Shown here in pieces: positions 1-12,547 of a stretch of DNA of 64,000 nt (position 1 is its first letter; each line of letters begins with the position of its first letter). The stretch lies in contig BROE01000024.1 of NCBI GenBank assembly GCA_036571765.1, positions 14,847,041 through 14,911,040 of the forward strand. The letters are read 5' to 3'. The position numbers and the translations under genes were made by a program. Source of the stretch: Plecoglossus altivelis. Lineage: Eukaryota > Chordata > Actinopteri > Osmeriformes > Plecoglossidae. The notes under the pieces were generated by a model. The model saw only the letters and a program-made list of their open reading frames with translations. It was not told the origin of the DNA and ran no database searches.

Positions 1-252
1 AGCCCAGAGCGTCTCCACCTTCACGCTGAAACAGCCCAGAGCGTCTACACCTTCACACTGAAACAGCCCAGAGCGTCTCCACCTTCACACTGAAACAGCC
101 CAGAGCGTCTACACCTTCATACTGAAACAGCCCAGAGCGTCTCCACCTTCATACTGAAACAGCCCAGAGCGTCTCCACCTTCACAATAAAACAGCCTAGA
201 GCGTCTCCACCTTCATACTGAAACAGCCCAGAGCGTCTCCACCTTCACACTG
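1..252. repeat. 32-bp minisatellite, cut by window edge
   Basis: About eight head-to-tail units containing CCCAGAGCGTCTCCACCTTC then ACACTGAAACAG. Variants include TCC/TAC and CAC/CAT. The left end is beyond the window. Confidence 0.95.
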
Positions 253-425
253 ATGACCTGGCCAAGAGGCAGCATGAAAATCCAGTACATAAAAAGGAAA
301 AAAGAGACAGAAGTGACACAGCTCATTGATCCCTCTAGAAGAATCATTCCTCCACCAGATGACAGCTGCACCCTCCCAACACCCTCAAACAGTAAACAGC
401 AGGTCTGTGATGCAGCTGCCTGTCT

Positions 426-429
<4 letters not shown>

Positions 430-486
<57 letters not shown>

Positions 487-757
487 AGGATCACACACAC
501 ACACCAGGATCACACACACACACACACACACACACCAGGGTCTCACACACAACAGGGTCTCACACACGCACACACACACACACACATCAGGGTCTCGCAC
601 CCACACCAGGATCACACACGCACACACACAGACACACACACACACACCAGGGTCTCACTCACACAAACCAGAATCACACACACACACACACATATACACA
701 CCAGCATCACACACAAACACACACACCCACACACACCGGGGTCACAAACACACCAGG
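430..757. repeat. (CA)n with degenerate ACACCAGGGTCTCACAC minisatellite
   Basis: A pure CA run at about 437-484 grades into units of CA runs interrupted by CACCAGGGTCTC or CACCAGGATCAC. Open frames here are repeat artefacts. Confidence 0.9.
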
Positions 758-1926
758 GTTGCTTTGCTGGGAAACCACAGCATACTGCTGTGATGGGAGT
801 TGTGTAATCCGAAACCAATTGGAATTTCATTATCTGACGCTTGGAAAGTAGCAAAAAAACCCTTGTTTACGTGGGGCGGACAGAAATATGCATGAGGGCC
901 AAACATACACAATTATCTAGCCTCGGCCCTTAACTGTGTGCACGTGTGTGTACGTGTGTGTACGTGTGTGCACGTGTGTGCAGTTGTCTACGTGTGTAGT
1001 GTTCAAAAGCGTTGCAACAGATAAATCGTTTTCTCATTCCCGTACACAAATTGGATTGTGACAGTCTGTGTGCTTGTGGACAGGTGTGTATTCCAGTCAT
1101 TATTGTCACAAACTGACTCTTGTCGCTGAGCGAGTTAGAGCGAATGAAAGAATAATGAAATAAATAAAATCAACTACATAGGCATGTTTCAGATCCATAA
1201 ACATATCTAATCTCCTGAGATGTGGATGGAAACAGCTACTCTATATTTTCTGGTTGGAGCCATTATGGAAACTGAAGCTAATCAAGCTGAAGAGGTAGAT
1301 CATGTTGTAATAGGGGGAGGATTATCAAAAGCCATAAACAGACTGGTAGAAATCAGTGAAGTCAGTGTTGCCTGGCTAACATGCTAATTCCCCTTATGAA
1401 CTTAATTCTCCTGTTCGATGCTGAATGGCGCAATCGGGTGTCACATTTATAATGTCACTTTCAAAACCTTTAAGATTTTTTTTTTTGGGGGGGAGGGGGG
1501 AGTTCAGTTTCTCATCTTGAAATAAGACATGAAGAATGTTAAAGCTAAAGTGTTTTCATTGATGCTGGAAGAAGCACCAGGGAATAGAAGAGGCTCGGTG
1601 AGGAGATGCACTAATGTGAGTCGTCTCTATGCTAAGCAGCGTCTCTCCTGCGTCCACACGGATGCAGATTCTCTTTGTCCTTGTTGTTTCACCGTGTCCC
1701 TGTCGGAGTCAAAGACAAGCCTGGCCTGTTTGTGTGTCCTTGTCTGTCCCTCTCTCTTTCAGCTCTGTTAGAAAGAGGTGAGTGAGCACTTCCTCTACTT
1801 TTGTCCCCTCTGACTTGCCGTTGTCCTATTTTAGAGGCGGCTGGACATTACTGTGGTGTTTACCCTTGCTGATGGTAAACCACTGTCTTTCATGACCTTC
1901 TCTCTTGCTTGCCTGGCCGCAATTTG
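758..1926. other. Unique intergenic block, no gene seen
   Basis: Mostly unique, moderately AT-rich. It holds a short alternating purine-pyrimidine GTGTGTACGTGTGTGCAC tract (935-1000) and a T9G8-type homopolymer junction (1480-1502). The small open frame at 1529-1771 has no recognisable domain. Confidence 0.6.
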
Positions 1927-2031
1927 TTGTGTGTGTGTTCTGTGTGTGTGTGTGTGTGTGTGTGTTTGACTGTGTGTGTGTGTGAGAGAGTGTGTGTGAG
2001 TGTGTGTGTGTGTTTGAGTGTGTGTGTGTGG
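1927..2031. repeat. (GT)n microsatellite with GA/TT interruptions
   Basis: GT runs interrupted by GAGAG and TTTGA. Followed at 2128-2214 by a CT/CCCT pyrimidine tract. Confidence 0.9.
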
Positions 2032-2441
2032 AAGTTTTGCCCTTACTAGAACAACATATCCTAAAGTTTGTCAAGCAGCCATTCTGATATTAACATTCAT
2101 CCAGCTGATGATTTCCTCCAAAGTGATGTCTCTCTCTCCCTCCTCTCCCTCCTCTCTCTCCCTCCTCCTCTCCCCCCCTCCCTCCCTCCCTCCCTTTGTC
2201 TGTCTGTCTGTATTTATATACACCCATTTACCCACTTTTTCTTGTACACCACAGCAATTATCCCCTCCTGGTTGTGCAGTGACCTTAGTGATGATGAAGA
2301 GAGATGATCTGGGTCTCAACAGTGCAGTGCGGGTCCACACCAGGGCCGGCAAGCTTTCTGTTCCTGTCTGAGTTAAAGTCCCCCCCTGCCTCTCCCCTTG
2401 CCCCCCCCTGCCTCCCCCCACCATCCAGAGTGGATCCACAT

Positions 2442-3664
2442 AGGATAGGAGGTAGGAGACAGGAGAGGAGATAGGATAAGAGACAGGAGAGGAGACAGGA
2501 TAGGAGGCAGGATAGGAGACATGATAGGAGGCAGGATAGGAGGATAGGAGGCAGGAGAGGAGACAGGATAGGAGGCAGGAGAGGAGGCAGAATAGGAGGA
2601 TAGGAGGCAGGAGAGGAGACAGGATAGGAGGATAGGAGACAGGAGAGGAGGATAGGAGACAGGATAGGAGGTAGGATGGGAGGCAGGATAGGAGGCAGGA
2701 TAGGAGACAGGATAGGAGACAGGATAGGAGGATAGGAGACAGGATAGGAGGATAGGAGACAGGATAGGAGGTAGGATAGGAGGCAGGATAGGAGGCAGGA
2801 TAGGAGACAGGAGAGGAGGCAGGAGAGGAGACATGATAGGAGGCAGGATAGGAGGCAGAATAGGAGGCAGGAGAGGAGGCAGGAGAGGAGGCAGGATAGG
2901 AGGATAGGAGACAGGATAGGAGACATGATAGGAGGCAGGAGAGGAGGCAGGATAGGAGGCAGGAGAGGAGACATGATAGGAGGCAGGATAGGAGGCAGGA
3001 GAGGAGGCAGGAGAGGAGGCAGGAGAGGAGACATGATAGGAGGCAGGATAGGAGGCAGGAGAGGAGGCAGGAGAGGAGACAGGATAGGAGGATAGGAGAC
3101 AGGATAGGAGGCAGGAGAGGAGGCAGGATAGGAGGCAAGATAGGAGGCAGGATAGGAGACAGGAGAGGAGGCAGGAGAGGAGACATGATAGGAGGCAGGA
3201 TAGGAGGCAGGAGAGGAGGCAAGAGAGGAGGCAGGAGAGGAGGCAGGATAGGAGACAGGATAGGAGGATAGGAGACAGGATAGGAGATATGATAGGAGGC
3301 AGGAGAGGAGGCAGGATAGGAGGCAGGTGAGGAGACATGATAGGAGGCAGGATAGGAGGCAGGAGAGGAGGCAGGAGAGGAGGCAGGAGAGGAGGCAGGA
3401 TAGGAGGATAGAAGACAGGATAGGAGACATGATAGGAGGCAAGAGAGGAGGCAGGATAGGAGGCAGGAGAGGAGGCAGGATAGGAGGCAGGATAGGAGGT
3501 AGGATAGGAGACATGATAGGAGGCAGGATAGGAGGCAGGATAGGAGGCAGGATAGGAGGATAGGAGACAGGATAGGAGGATAGGAGACAGGATAGGAGAC
3601 ATGATAGGAGGCAGGATAGGAGGCAGGATAGGAGGCAGGATAGGAGGCAGGAGAGGAGACAGGC
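2442..3664. repeat. 1.2-kb purine-rich 12-bp minisatellite
   Basis: Tandem AGGATAGGAGGC units with AGGAGAGGAGGC, AC for GC, and ACATGATAGG variants. The plus strand is almost free of pyrimidines. Because the unit is a multiple of three and the minus strand is C/T-rich, frames stay open (PILPP, CLLS, YPAS peptides up to 542 codons). These are not genes. Confidence 0.95.
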
Positions 3665-5030
3665 AGTCCCAGTCTCTTTGGTCCCAGCATGTCTCTCATT
3701 AGAAGAGCTCCCGGCTTTCTCTGCCTCTAATGAGGACGCCACATCCAGCCTTCCTCCCTGGTTAATTACAGCGCCGCCTGCCTCGCCCGCCTCTCATAGG
3801 CTGCCCAGGAGAAACCACGGCAACAGAACCCTGCTCTGACTGGGAGACATGAAGCAGGATTATTATGGTCTGTGTGAGGATGAGGCTGTATGCAGGAACA
3901 TCGTATCCTGGGGAAAAATGGAGCTATAATTAAATCATGGAAAAAGGCGTTGTCTGATAGGGTGATTCTACATGCTGGAACAAGACTTTGGTGCGCGTAT
4001 TAGCATTGCCCGTTTGTTGCTATTTTGTGTCACTATTGTTTGATGTTATTTTGTGCATTGGTATTGCTAGCGACACAGTTGGTGATCTGTTGTCTGCACC
4101 TTGAGTATAATCCATCACAATAACAGCATGACTCTGCAGTGATGTTCTGTGTTAAGCTGTATGAATTATGGAGCAAGGGTACACAGCTAACTCCATAGCA
4201 CAGCCCTCTGTGCTCTTCTGACTGTAAGTCATGCGGTAATTACCAACTCTGAACCTTTACATTCCCTGATCCCAGCTCCTGCAGGCCCCTAAAAGGCCTA
4301 CATTTCCCAGAAGCACCTTGGGGTCCACTGTATGCAGATTAGTGGCATCCCTGGAACACTGAGTTGTGGATTGGTTCCTCCTGGCCCCCTGCCTCCCAGC
4401 CCAGGTCTCACGCTGCTAATGACCGGCTAGCCAGCTCTCACGCCATCCCACCGCCCCCAGGCCCCCCTGCCTCCCCCTGCCTCCCCCTGCCTCCCCGAGT
4501 CATCATGGTCTTGTTTGTGGTTTGGTTTGTGGGCAGAAGGCAGCCCATGTCATTACCAATGCTGACGTCTCCTCTCCCTGTCCTGTCCTCTCCCTCTCCT
4601 GTCCTATCTCCTCCCCCTCTCCTCTCCTCCCCCTTTCCTCTTCTCCCCCTCTCCTACTGTGGGGCGCCCACAGCTCATAATAAAAGGCAAAGGATTTTAA
4701 ATTAGAAATTAATTTGGATAATTTGTCTCCTATGAGCGTCCTCCTCCTGCCAGGAATATGTTAATACATCATATTAAGTAATTGCGGGGCCTAGATCCAC
4801 ATGATTATGCTACCAGTGAGAGAGGGGGGAGGCATGGACAGAGAGAGCGAGAGAGAGAGAGGAAGGGGGAGGGAAGCTCGTCTAATTAGTGTGGTCTGTT
4901 TAGCAATATATCCTTGTTTAACCTGGTCTATCACCTCCTCACTCAGCACACTGCTTAAAGCACCTGCAGACTGGGGGTGGAGAGAAAAGGGTCTGAGGGG
5001 AAGAGGAGAAGGGGTATGGTCTGGGATGTA
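3665..5030. other. Unique intergenic block with conserved-element-like segments
   Basis: No exon recognised. Segments at 3725-3800 (GGTTAATTACAGCGCCGCCT) and 4670-4800 (TTAAATTAGAAATTAATTTG, then TAATACATCATATTAAGTAA) look like homeodomain-motif-rich non-coding elements. 4440-4500 and 4570-4660 are C/T-rich. Confidence 0.45.
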
Positions 5031-5563
5031 GTCTGTACTGGTAGACTAGAGGGTTTCCATGGTTATCTATCCAGTCTGTACTGGTAGAATAGAGGGTTTC
5101 CATGGTTATCGATCCAGTCTGTACTAGTAGAATAGAGGGTTTCCATGGTTCTCTATCCAGTCTGTACTGGTAGAATAGAGGGTTTCCATGGTTCTCTATC
5201 CAGTCTGTACTGGTAGACTAGAGGGTTTCCATGGTTATCTATCCAGTCTGTACTGGTAGACTAGAGGGTTTCCATGGTTCTCTATCCAGTCTGTACTGGT
5301 AGACTAGAGGGTTTCCATAGTTCTCTATCTAGTCTGTACTGGTAGACTAGAGGGTTTCCATAGTTCTCTATCTAGTCTGTACTGGTAGACTAGAGGGTTT
5401 CCATAGTTCTCTCTCCAGTCTGTACTGGTAGACTAGAGGGTTTCCATGGTTCTCTATCCAGTCTGTACTGGTAGACTAGAGGGTTTCCATGGTTATCTAT
5501 CCAGTCTGTACTGATAGACTAGAGGGTTTTCATGGTTCTCTATTCAGTCTGTACTGGTAGAGG
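5031..5563. repeat. 43-bp minisatellite
   Basis: About 12 units beginning GTCTGTACTGGTAGACTAGA and containing GGGTTTCCATGGTTATCTAT. Variants are few, suggesting recent expansion. Confidence 0.95.
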
Positions 5564-6221
5564 GTCTTAAATCAGTAAACGGTTTGCATGAATCCCTTGA
5601 CATACTTGAGACTTGAAATTATTTACAGAATTTTCTGAAAATTAAACAGAGTGAGGACAAAATGAATGTTTTTCATCATTTAAAGTATGATGTAACTGCA
5701 AAACAACTTTTAACAGAAGGGTCACCCCAACGAGTTGGAAAGCATGCCTCAAATACAAAGAGGATATTGTACAGTTAATGCCACAAATGTTTAATTAGAC
5801 CGCGGTAATTAAAAGAATCTCTTTCTTTCCCTCCTTCTTTCTCCTATTCTTTCTTGTTTCCTGATAGATCTACAGCGTGACCTCCAGTTAATTGAAACCC
5901 AGGAGACTTTTCTTGCATAAAATCAGATTTATCCATAAAAGGGTTTCGTTAAAAATAGCCGAGATCTTGTGGCTCCAACAGACGGCCTGCAGGCCAGCAG
6001 TGTGGCAGGCACCTCTCACCCATCCTCCAGCTCCACCGCTACACAAGCGCTAACTAACTAGGGAGACTCGCCTTAATTGGAGGAAAACATAGACTGAATG
6101 TCTATAGGGCAACTTATTTCATTCTCCATCTTTTCAGAAACAAATTCCTTCCTGGATCGTATTGTACTGCCTATTGTAGGAACTATAATGAAACCAACCA
6201 TAATCATTGTAGAAAACTGAG
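5564..6221. other. Unique AT-rich block, no gene seen
   Basis: No exon or RNA gene recognised. A TTTCTTTCCCTCCTTCTTTC tract lies near 5820-5860. The rest is unique sequence. Confidence 0.55.
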
Positions 6222-6400
6222 GGGTTAGATAGCAGAGGGTTAGATAGAGGGTTAGATAGAGGGTTAGATAGAGGGTTAGATAGTAGAGGGTTAGATAGCA
6301 GAGGGTTAGATAGTAGAGGGTTAGATAGTAGAGGATTAGATAGCAGAGGGTTAGATAGTAAAGGGTTAGATAGTAGAGGGTTAGATAGTAGAGGATCAGA
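6222..6400. repeat. 15-bp (with 12-bp variants) minisatellite
   Basis: Units GAGGGTTAGATAGTA, some lacking the GTA triplet. Open in minus frames as LSNPL/TLYYL peptides, an artefact. Confidence 0.93.
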
Positions 6401-6453
6401 TGGACTTCTACCACTCCAGACCTGGCCCAGACCTGGTCCAGACATCGACACCC

Positions 6454-7016
6454 GCGCTCTGAACACGCGCTCTGAACACACTCTCTGAACACGCGCTCTG
6501 TACACGCGCTCTGAACACACGCTCTGAACACACGCTCTGAACACGCGCTCTGAACACACGCTCTGTACACGCGCTCTGAACACACGCTCTGAACACGCGC
6601 TCTGTACACGCGCTCTGAACATGCGCTCTGAACACGCACTCTGAACACGCACTCTGACACTCTGAACACGCGCTCTGAACACACGCTCTGAACACGCGCT
6701 CTGAACACGCACTCTGAACACGCACTCTGAACACGCACTCTGTACACGCGCTCTGAACACACGCTCTGAACACACGCTCTGAACACACGCTCTGAACACA
6801 CGCTCTGAACACACGCTCTGTGAACACGCTCTGAACACATGCTCTGTACACACGCTCTGAACACATGCTCTGTGCACACGCTCTGAACACACGCTCTGTA
6901 CACACGCTCTGAAGACACGCTCTGTACACGCTTTGAACACACGCTCTGAAGACACGCTCTGTACACGCTCTGAACACACGCTCTGTACACACGCTCTGAA
7001 CACACACTCTGTGCAT
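6454..7016. repeat. 13-bp minisatellite
   Basis: About 43 units of GCTCTGAACACAC with CGC, TAC and GTG variants. A 13-bp unit cycles through all three frames (39 bp), so all minus frames stay open, up to 330 codons of ERVFRACVQSVCS-type peptide. Not a gene. Confidence 0.95.
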
Positions 7017-7683
7017 GCTGGGAAATTGCAGTGTTCACCTGCTCCCACTCTGGGGTCTCCCTCAAAGCACACTAAACACAGTGTGTACCTAGCTTGTGTT
7101 TGGGACTGTTTGTTTATTGTGTGTGTGTGTAGTATATGTGTAAGTGCATCTCTTGTTGTTGAAGAGATACATAATGTGTCTCCATGTTGTGCTGGTATCC
7201 CTGCTCCTAGGTTCTTTCTCTCTCGCTCTCTCCATCTCTCTCTACATCTCTCTCTACATCTCTCTCTACATCCCTACAGAAAATTAATAGGCAACTAGCA
7301 GTGATGCGTTAAATTGCTTTGCTTTCGCAGCCGCAGACAGCTGGATGATCAGTCTCCTTGCATGGAAACAGCCCTGTGTCTGGCTGTTTGTTCCTAAATT
7401 AGCTCCTTTACGGTGTTGCGTCAAACAATGGCTGAAAAGAAAATGAGTATAAAAAGTGTATTTTTGTAGTGGAGAAAATGAGTATTTTCCGTAGTGATTA
7501 ATCAAAGGACAAAGCGTGATTTCTCTCTCATCTGCTCTGTAATGAAAGAGTTGTTTACTTAACAATTACATCTGTCAGGTGACTTAAAAGAAAATGGAAA
7601 GTGATTATACATTTGATAAACGTATTGAAATGTGGCCTGTGTGTTCCGCCACGTTGATGATGTGTTAATTCAGTGTTGGTGTA
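7017..7683. other. Unique block with short CTCTCTCTACAT repeat
   Basis: 7215-7275 holds about four CTCTCTCTACAT units. The remainder is unique with no recognised exon. Confidence 0.5.
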
Positions 7684-7805
7684 CACCCTCTCACCCCACC
7701 CCTCTCTCACCCCACCCCTCTCTCATCCCATCCTTCAGTGACCCCACCCCTCTCTCACCCCACCCCTCTCTCACCCCATCCCTCTCTCACCCCACCCCTC
7801 TCTTC
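7684..7805. repeat. 16-bp C-rich minisatellite
   Basis: About seven units of ACCCCACCCCTCTCTC with TCCCATCC variants. Unique sequence without a recognised gene follows to 8276. Confidence 0.88.
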
Positions 7806-8276
7806 TTCTATAGACGAAGGATTTAGATCACACTATAGTGGCCCTCTGGAGAATCCAGAGACGAGAGGGGAGCAAGAGGAGTAGAGAGGACAGGATGAGA
7901 GAGGAGGTTTTGGTTAACATGCTGTCCAGCACAACCATTTACAACAGTTCATCTGTAACAGGTGCTGGCATAGATTTATACATTGATTTCAAAAATAAAA
8001 GTGATAGGAACCTGTGCTGGAGTGTAATGATGGACTGTAGTGATATGGCACAGGAGTGCACATATGAAACATTGGGAGGAAATTAGATGTTATGCCCCCA
8101 AGACAACTGAGGCCGGCAGCACATTCATTATTAGGGTGATATTTATTATTAAGAGTTCCTAGTCATGAGTGACTGCAGAAGGTTCCAGAGATGCCCTGGC
8201 TAACACGCTCTGCTGCTTCTGCTCTCTGAACGCTGACACTGCAAGCTAGCATGGGAGCCTCATCACACTGTGTTGT

Positions 8277-8300
8277 ACCTCACACACACACGCACACACG

Positions 8301-8343
<43 letters not shown>

Positions 8344-8616
8344 CATGTTATAGAGGTATAAGACACACACACAAACACACACACACACACATCATCTTAT
8401 AGAGATACACCTCTCACACACACACACATCATGTTATAGAGGTACACCTCACACACACATCATGTTATAGAGGTACACCTCACACACACATCATGTTATA
8501 GAGATACACCTCACACACACACATCATGTTATAGAGGTACACCTCACACACACACACACATCATCATCTTATAGAGGTACACCTCACAAACACACACACA
8601 TCATCTTATAGAAGTA

Positions 8617-8653
<37 letters not shown>

Positions 8654-8925
8654 ATCTTATAGAGGTACACCTCACACACACACACACACACACCATCTTA
8701 TAGAGGTACACCTCACACACACACACATCATCTTATAGAGGTACACCTCACACACACACACACATCATCTTATAGAGGTACACCTCACACACACTCACAC
8801 ACACATCATCTTATAGAGGTACACCTCACACACACACACACACACACATCTTATAGAGCTACACCTCACACACACACACATCATCTTATAGAGGTACACC
8901 TCACACACACATTCACACTCACACA
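8277..8925. repeat. Compound CA microsatellite/minisatellite
   Basis: CA runs of variable length alternate with ATCATGTTATAGAGGTACAC or ATCATCTTATAGAGGTACAC, about 14 times, so the unit length varies by CA number. Confidence 0.95.
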
Positions 8926-9584
8926 GCGAAGCCTGAGTACACTACAGTCTGTAAGACAGGGAAACACAGCTCTCAAATGCTTCTGACTAAACCACAGCAT
9001 ATTTTCCAAAACATACAGTAAAGCTCCGATCCTGAAATAGTTGTTTACTTGACTCAGTCAGGGAACAGAGGCAGAGATGCCCTCGTTTCTGCAGATTCTA
9101 CAGAAGCAGCTTGCTAATTAGCAGCTCCATCATTGATCTACTCTGCATCCTTACAGGAGCAGCAGCAAGGACTACAAACACCTAGCCGCAGGGCACCCTG
9201 GGAAATGTAGTCTGAAACGAGGCTTCATGTAAGGACCACATTACGGATGCTTCAGGTGGGAAGAGCAGCAGTCTATGACAGACTAACTATAGAACAGAGA
9301 ACTATAGAACCAACAACGACAGATCAAAGAGCTCAAGAAATGTTAGAATCTAGCTAGGCATTCCTAGAATGTCCCCAGCCTACCATGAAACCACTCCGCC
9401 CCCGCCCCCCTACCCCCCACCCCCCTACCCCCCGTCAGGCCCAAGGACAAGGGTGCTTCTGGCTTCTCCTGCACCTGGGTGTGTAATGACTAGGTTGGTC
9501 CGCTATTATATATGATCCTGTACTTGCTGCCACCAGCACACATTATTAATGAGAGCAGGCGCAGAGCTGGAGCAAGGGGTCACT
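8926..9584. other. Unique block, no gene seen
   Basis: Unique sequence with a C-rich tract CCCCGCCCCCCTACCCCCC at about 9400-9436. No exon recognised. Confidence 0.5.
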
Positions 9585-9712
9585 GAACCAGGGGGACAGG
9601 GGGCAGGGGGAGAGAGGGGGGCAGGGGGAGAGAGGAGAGAGGAGGGCAGGGGGAGAGAGGGGGGTAGAGGGAGGGAGGGAGAAAGGGGGGGACGGGGAAG
9701 AGAGGAGGAGTA
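9585..9712. repeat. G-rich purine tract with runs of G
   Basis: GGGGGCAGGGGGAGAGAGGG-type sequence. Closely spaced G-runs on the plus strand give quadruplex potential. Confidence 0.85.
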
Positions 9713-10453
9713 TGTAGGTACTGTTTAGTACAACTCTGTAACAGTCATGTTTACATTTATGATCATCTAAAACGCTGTAAGTCATGTTGATACTTACGAT
9801 TAGTCAAATTATCGTTAAATATTACAGATTTTGAGTTGGTAAAAAATATTCAACTGCAGAGCATCATACGAATTTACTCACATGTACAATATACTTGCTT
9901 GAAATCTGCTGTTTCTTTCCTGCCTTTTTAAAATATTAGTTTTTAATTTTTTAATATATAAAACTTCATTTCATGAAAAGACATGAGATAACAGATGTTT
10001 CTAAAAGGGGTGTTTCTAATATGAAAGAGTTTTTCCTCTGCAGCTGAGCATAGCCATGATGAATAGGGTGGTGAACTGGACTCCATTTCCTTTAAAGAGA
10101 AAATTACTCGCTCTGTTCTTAGAAACGAAAATATAAACAATTTTTCAAACTGAGGTCAGTCTCTTTTGTTAGAAAGTGTTCTCATGGTGCCAAAAGACAA
10201 ACGATGTACTTTGGCTTGGGTCAACTGGGGTTCTCCATCCCATAATGACCTTTCAGGGAGCTGGAAGAAGAACAACTGCTTCCACGGCAACCGCTGATGA
10301 CACGCTGCCTCTTGGTCACTAGCAGAACAAGCCAGTTACCATGGACACCCATTAAACGCAGGTTCCACAAATGCTAACAATATATTAATATTGATCATTA
10401 AAATGATAATAATGTACTAACTGAAGAGTGAACAATCAATGCCCCCTCAGGTT
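9713..10453. other. Unique AT-rich block, no gene seen
   Basis: AT-rich (for example TTTTTAATTTTTTAATATAT near 9940). No recognised exon or transposon. Confidence 0.5.
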
Positions 10454-10563
10454 GTGTGCGTGTGTATATATGTGTGTGTGTGTGTGTGTACAAGTGTGTG
10501 TGTGTGTGTGTGTACAAGTGTGTGTGTGTGTGTGTGTACAAGTGTGTGTGTGTGTGTGTGTGA
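10454..10563. repeat. (GT)n with ACAAGTGTGTG interruptions
   Basis: Three GTGTGTGTGTGTACAA units of about 27 bp follow a GT run. Confidence 0.9.
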
Positions 10564-10854
10564 TGCAGGAGAGCTGTCCACAGTGAATTCCTCTGTAGCT
10601 TGAAGCTATTAAACCCCAGAGAAGAGTCTTGTCACTTTGTCAGTGCTGAGAAGCTGCCAACTTTTATGAAATACAGGATTACTAATTGGCCTGTGTTGGT
10701 CTGTTGGCTGGGCGTCTGTGTTCCTCCAGGACCCTGACAGACACTGGGGTCCTGCTGAGAGGCCTGCCACACCACTGAGCTGCTGCTGCCAGGACACTCA
10801 GGAAGGACAAAGGCTCCAAACATCCTCTCACACACATGATTATATTATGATATT

Positions 10855-11142
10855 AGGAGAGGGGAGAGGGGAGGGAGTACGGGGAGGAGAGAGAGGAGGA
10901 AGAGAGACGACACGGAGGAGAGGGAGGAAGAGAGGGAGGAGAGGGAGGAAGAGAGGACACAGAGGAGGAGAGGGAGGAGGAGGGGGAGGAAGAGAGGGAG
11001 GAGCGGGAGGAGAGAGAGGAGGGGGAGGAAGAGAGACGACACGGAGGAGAGGGAGGAGGAAGAGAGGACACGGGGGAGGAGGAGAGGGAGGAGGAAGAGA
11101 GGACAAGGGAGAGGAGGAGAGGGAGGAGGAGAGGGAGCTGAA
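10855..11142. repeat. Purine GGAGGAAGAGAGG tract
   Basis: An irregular G/A tract with GACGACACGGAGGAGAGG and GAGGACA motifs recurring. It lies just 3' of slc35b3. Long minus open frames of SLPPSPP type are compositional artefacts. Confidence 0.9.
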
Positions 11143-11648
11143 GGTCCTCTAGTACCACACAAATACAAAAGTTCTTGGATAAACTCTCACAATCTTTATG
11201 TAAAAAGAGCAAGTCTTTCACAGAGACAAACCATTAGTAAATATGGCAGCTGACATGGTTCATACAGTCCAGAGCGTAGGACCCACGCATCACCACACAC
11301 ACGCACTTGTTTAGCACAACTGCATATAAATTACAAGTAAATGGTGAAAAAACAGCCTCTGTTTGACAGTGACGTTCCTCATCCTGTGGAAACAGCTTCA
11401 CATGTCTGATTTGGCTCACATGTCTAGGGTCTTAAGATCCCCTGAATGGTCAAGTCTCTCTGTCCATCCACTCACCCAGCTGGCTGGTAAAGCACACTGC
11501 TGCAGTGCACAGTTCTGTTTGGTTTAAGGCTCTACTTCCCCTTTAAGAATCCTCAATGTCCTCCTCCATCAGGAATGATTCTCTTGGCCCCGGGATCTCA
11601 GGGGTCCCGCCAGTGCAGGGTGTCAGCGTCTCCAGCCTGCAGGGGGCG
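11143..11648 (-). other. slc35b3: Putative 3' UTR of slc35b3
   Basis: This is unique sequence directly after the stop codon. No AATAAA or ATTAAA is visible on the minus strand; the nearest candidate is a CATAAA variant near 11195-11200. The segment ends in a purine-rich tract at 10855-11142. The UTR end is unknown. Confidence 0.4.
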
Positions 11649-11799
11649 CTAGACATTCTGGGAGGGCAGACGGAGCTTCCTGCCCCCTTGCAGCAAGGCC
11701 CGGAGACCCCCTAGAGAGGGCAACACCATCCTGTCTTTGTTCTTGCTGTACAGGTTCAGGAAGATGCCAAACACGACCAACAGACCACCCCATATGTAC
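11649..11799 (-). CDS. slc35b3: slc35b3 terminal coding exon (residues 325-374 and stop)
   Basis: Acceptor CCGTACAG is followed by G-TAC-ATA-TGG, completing Gln and giving YIWGGLLVVFGIFLNLYSKN, the last membrane segment. A cytosolic tail ending KLRLPSQNV precedes the TAG stop at 11651-11649. Confidence 0.94.
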
Positions 11800-12406
11800 C
11801 TGTACGGCAAAACACGTGTCAAAGCCTGTCATGTTTTCTCACACATTATTTGTTTATGATTTATCATTTATCCACAGTAATATTCAAATAGTGCAGGCAG
11901 CTTCTTGGTGAAATAGGTGTGAGGTGGATGTGAGGGAGGAATGAGGTAGGTGTGAGGTGGATGTGAGGTAGGTGGATATGAGGTTGATGTGAGGTAGATG
12001 TGAGGTAGATGTGAGGTGGATGTGAGGTGGATGTGAGGTAGATGTGAGGTGGATGTGAGGTAGATGTCAGGTGGATGTGAGGTGAATGTGAGGTGGATGT
12101 AAGGTAGGTGAATGTGAGGAAGGTGGATGTGAGGTGGATGTGAGGTAGGTGAATGTAAGGAAGGTGGATGTGAGGTGAATGTGAGGAAGGTGGATGTGGG
12201 GTGGATGTGAGGTGAATGTGAGGAAGGTGGATGTGAGGTGGATGTGAGTGAGGTGGATGTGAGGTAGGTGGATGTGAGGTAGGTGGATGTGAGGTGGATG
12301 TGTACATACTGGAAGGTGAAAGGCTTGGAGAAGAACATGAAGGACAGGACGATGGTCATGGCCTTGCGTCCGGTCGTCACTGAGGAAGGAGCAGAGGCTC
12401 AGTGGG

Positions 12407-12446
<40 letters not shown>

Positions 12447-12516
12447 CAGGCTACATCACACACACACACACACAACAGGCTACATCACACACACACGCAC
12501 GCACACACACACACAC

Positions 12517-12547
<31 letters not shown>

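Noticed and set aside
2071..3699. 542-codon minus-strand open frame (and overlapping 485- and 409-codon frames)
   Set aside because: Produced by the 12-bp purine array; all minus frames are open with short-period Pro/Leu/Ser peptides.
6073..7065. 330-codon Cys/Arg/Val-rich minus frame
   Set aside because: Artefact of 13-bp and 15-bp arrays; same peptide period in all frames.
11143..11300. Canonical polyadenylation signal for slc35b3
   Set aside because: No AATAAA or ATTAAA on the minus strand between 11143 and 11648; only a CATAAA variant.
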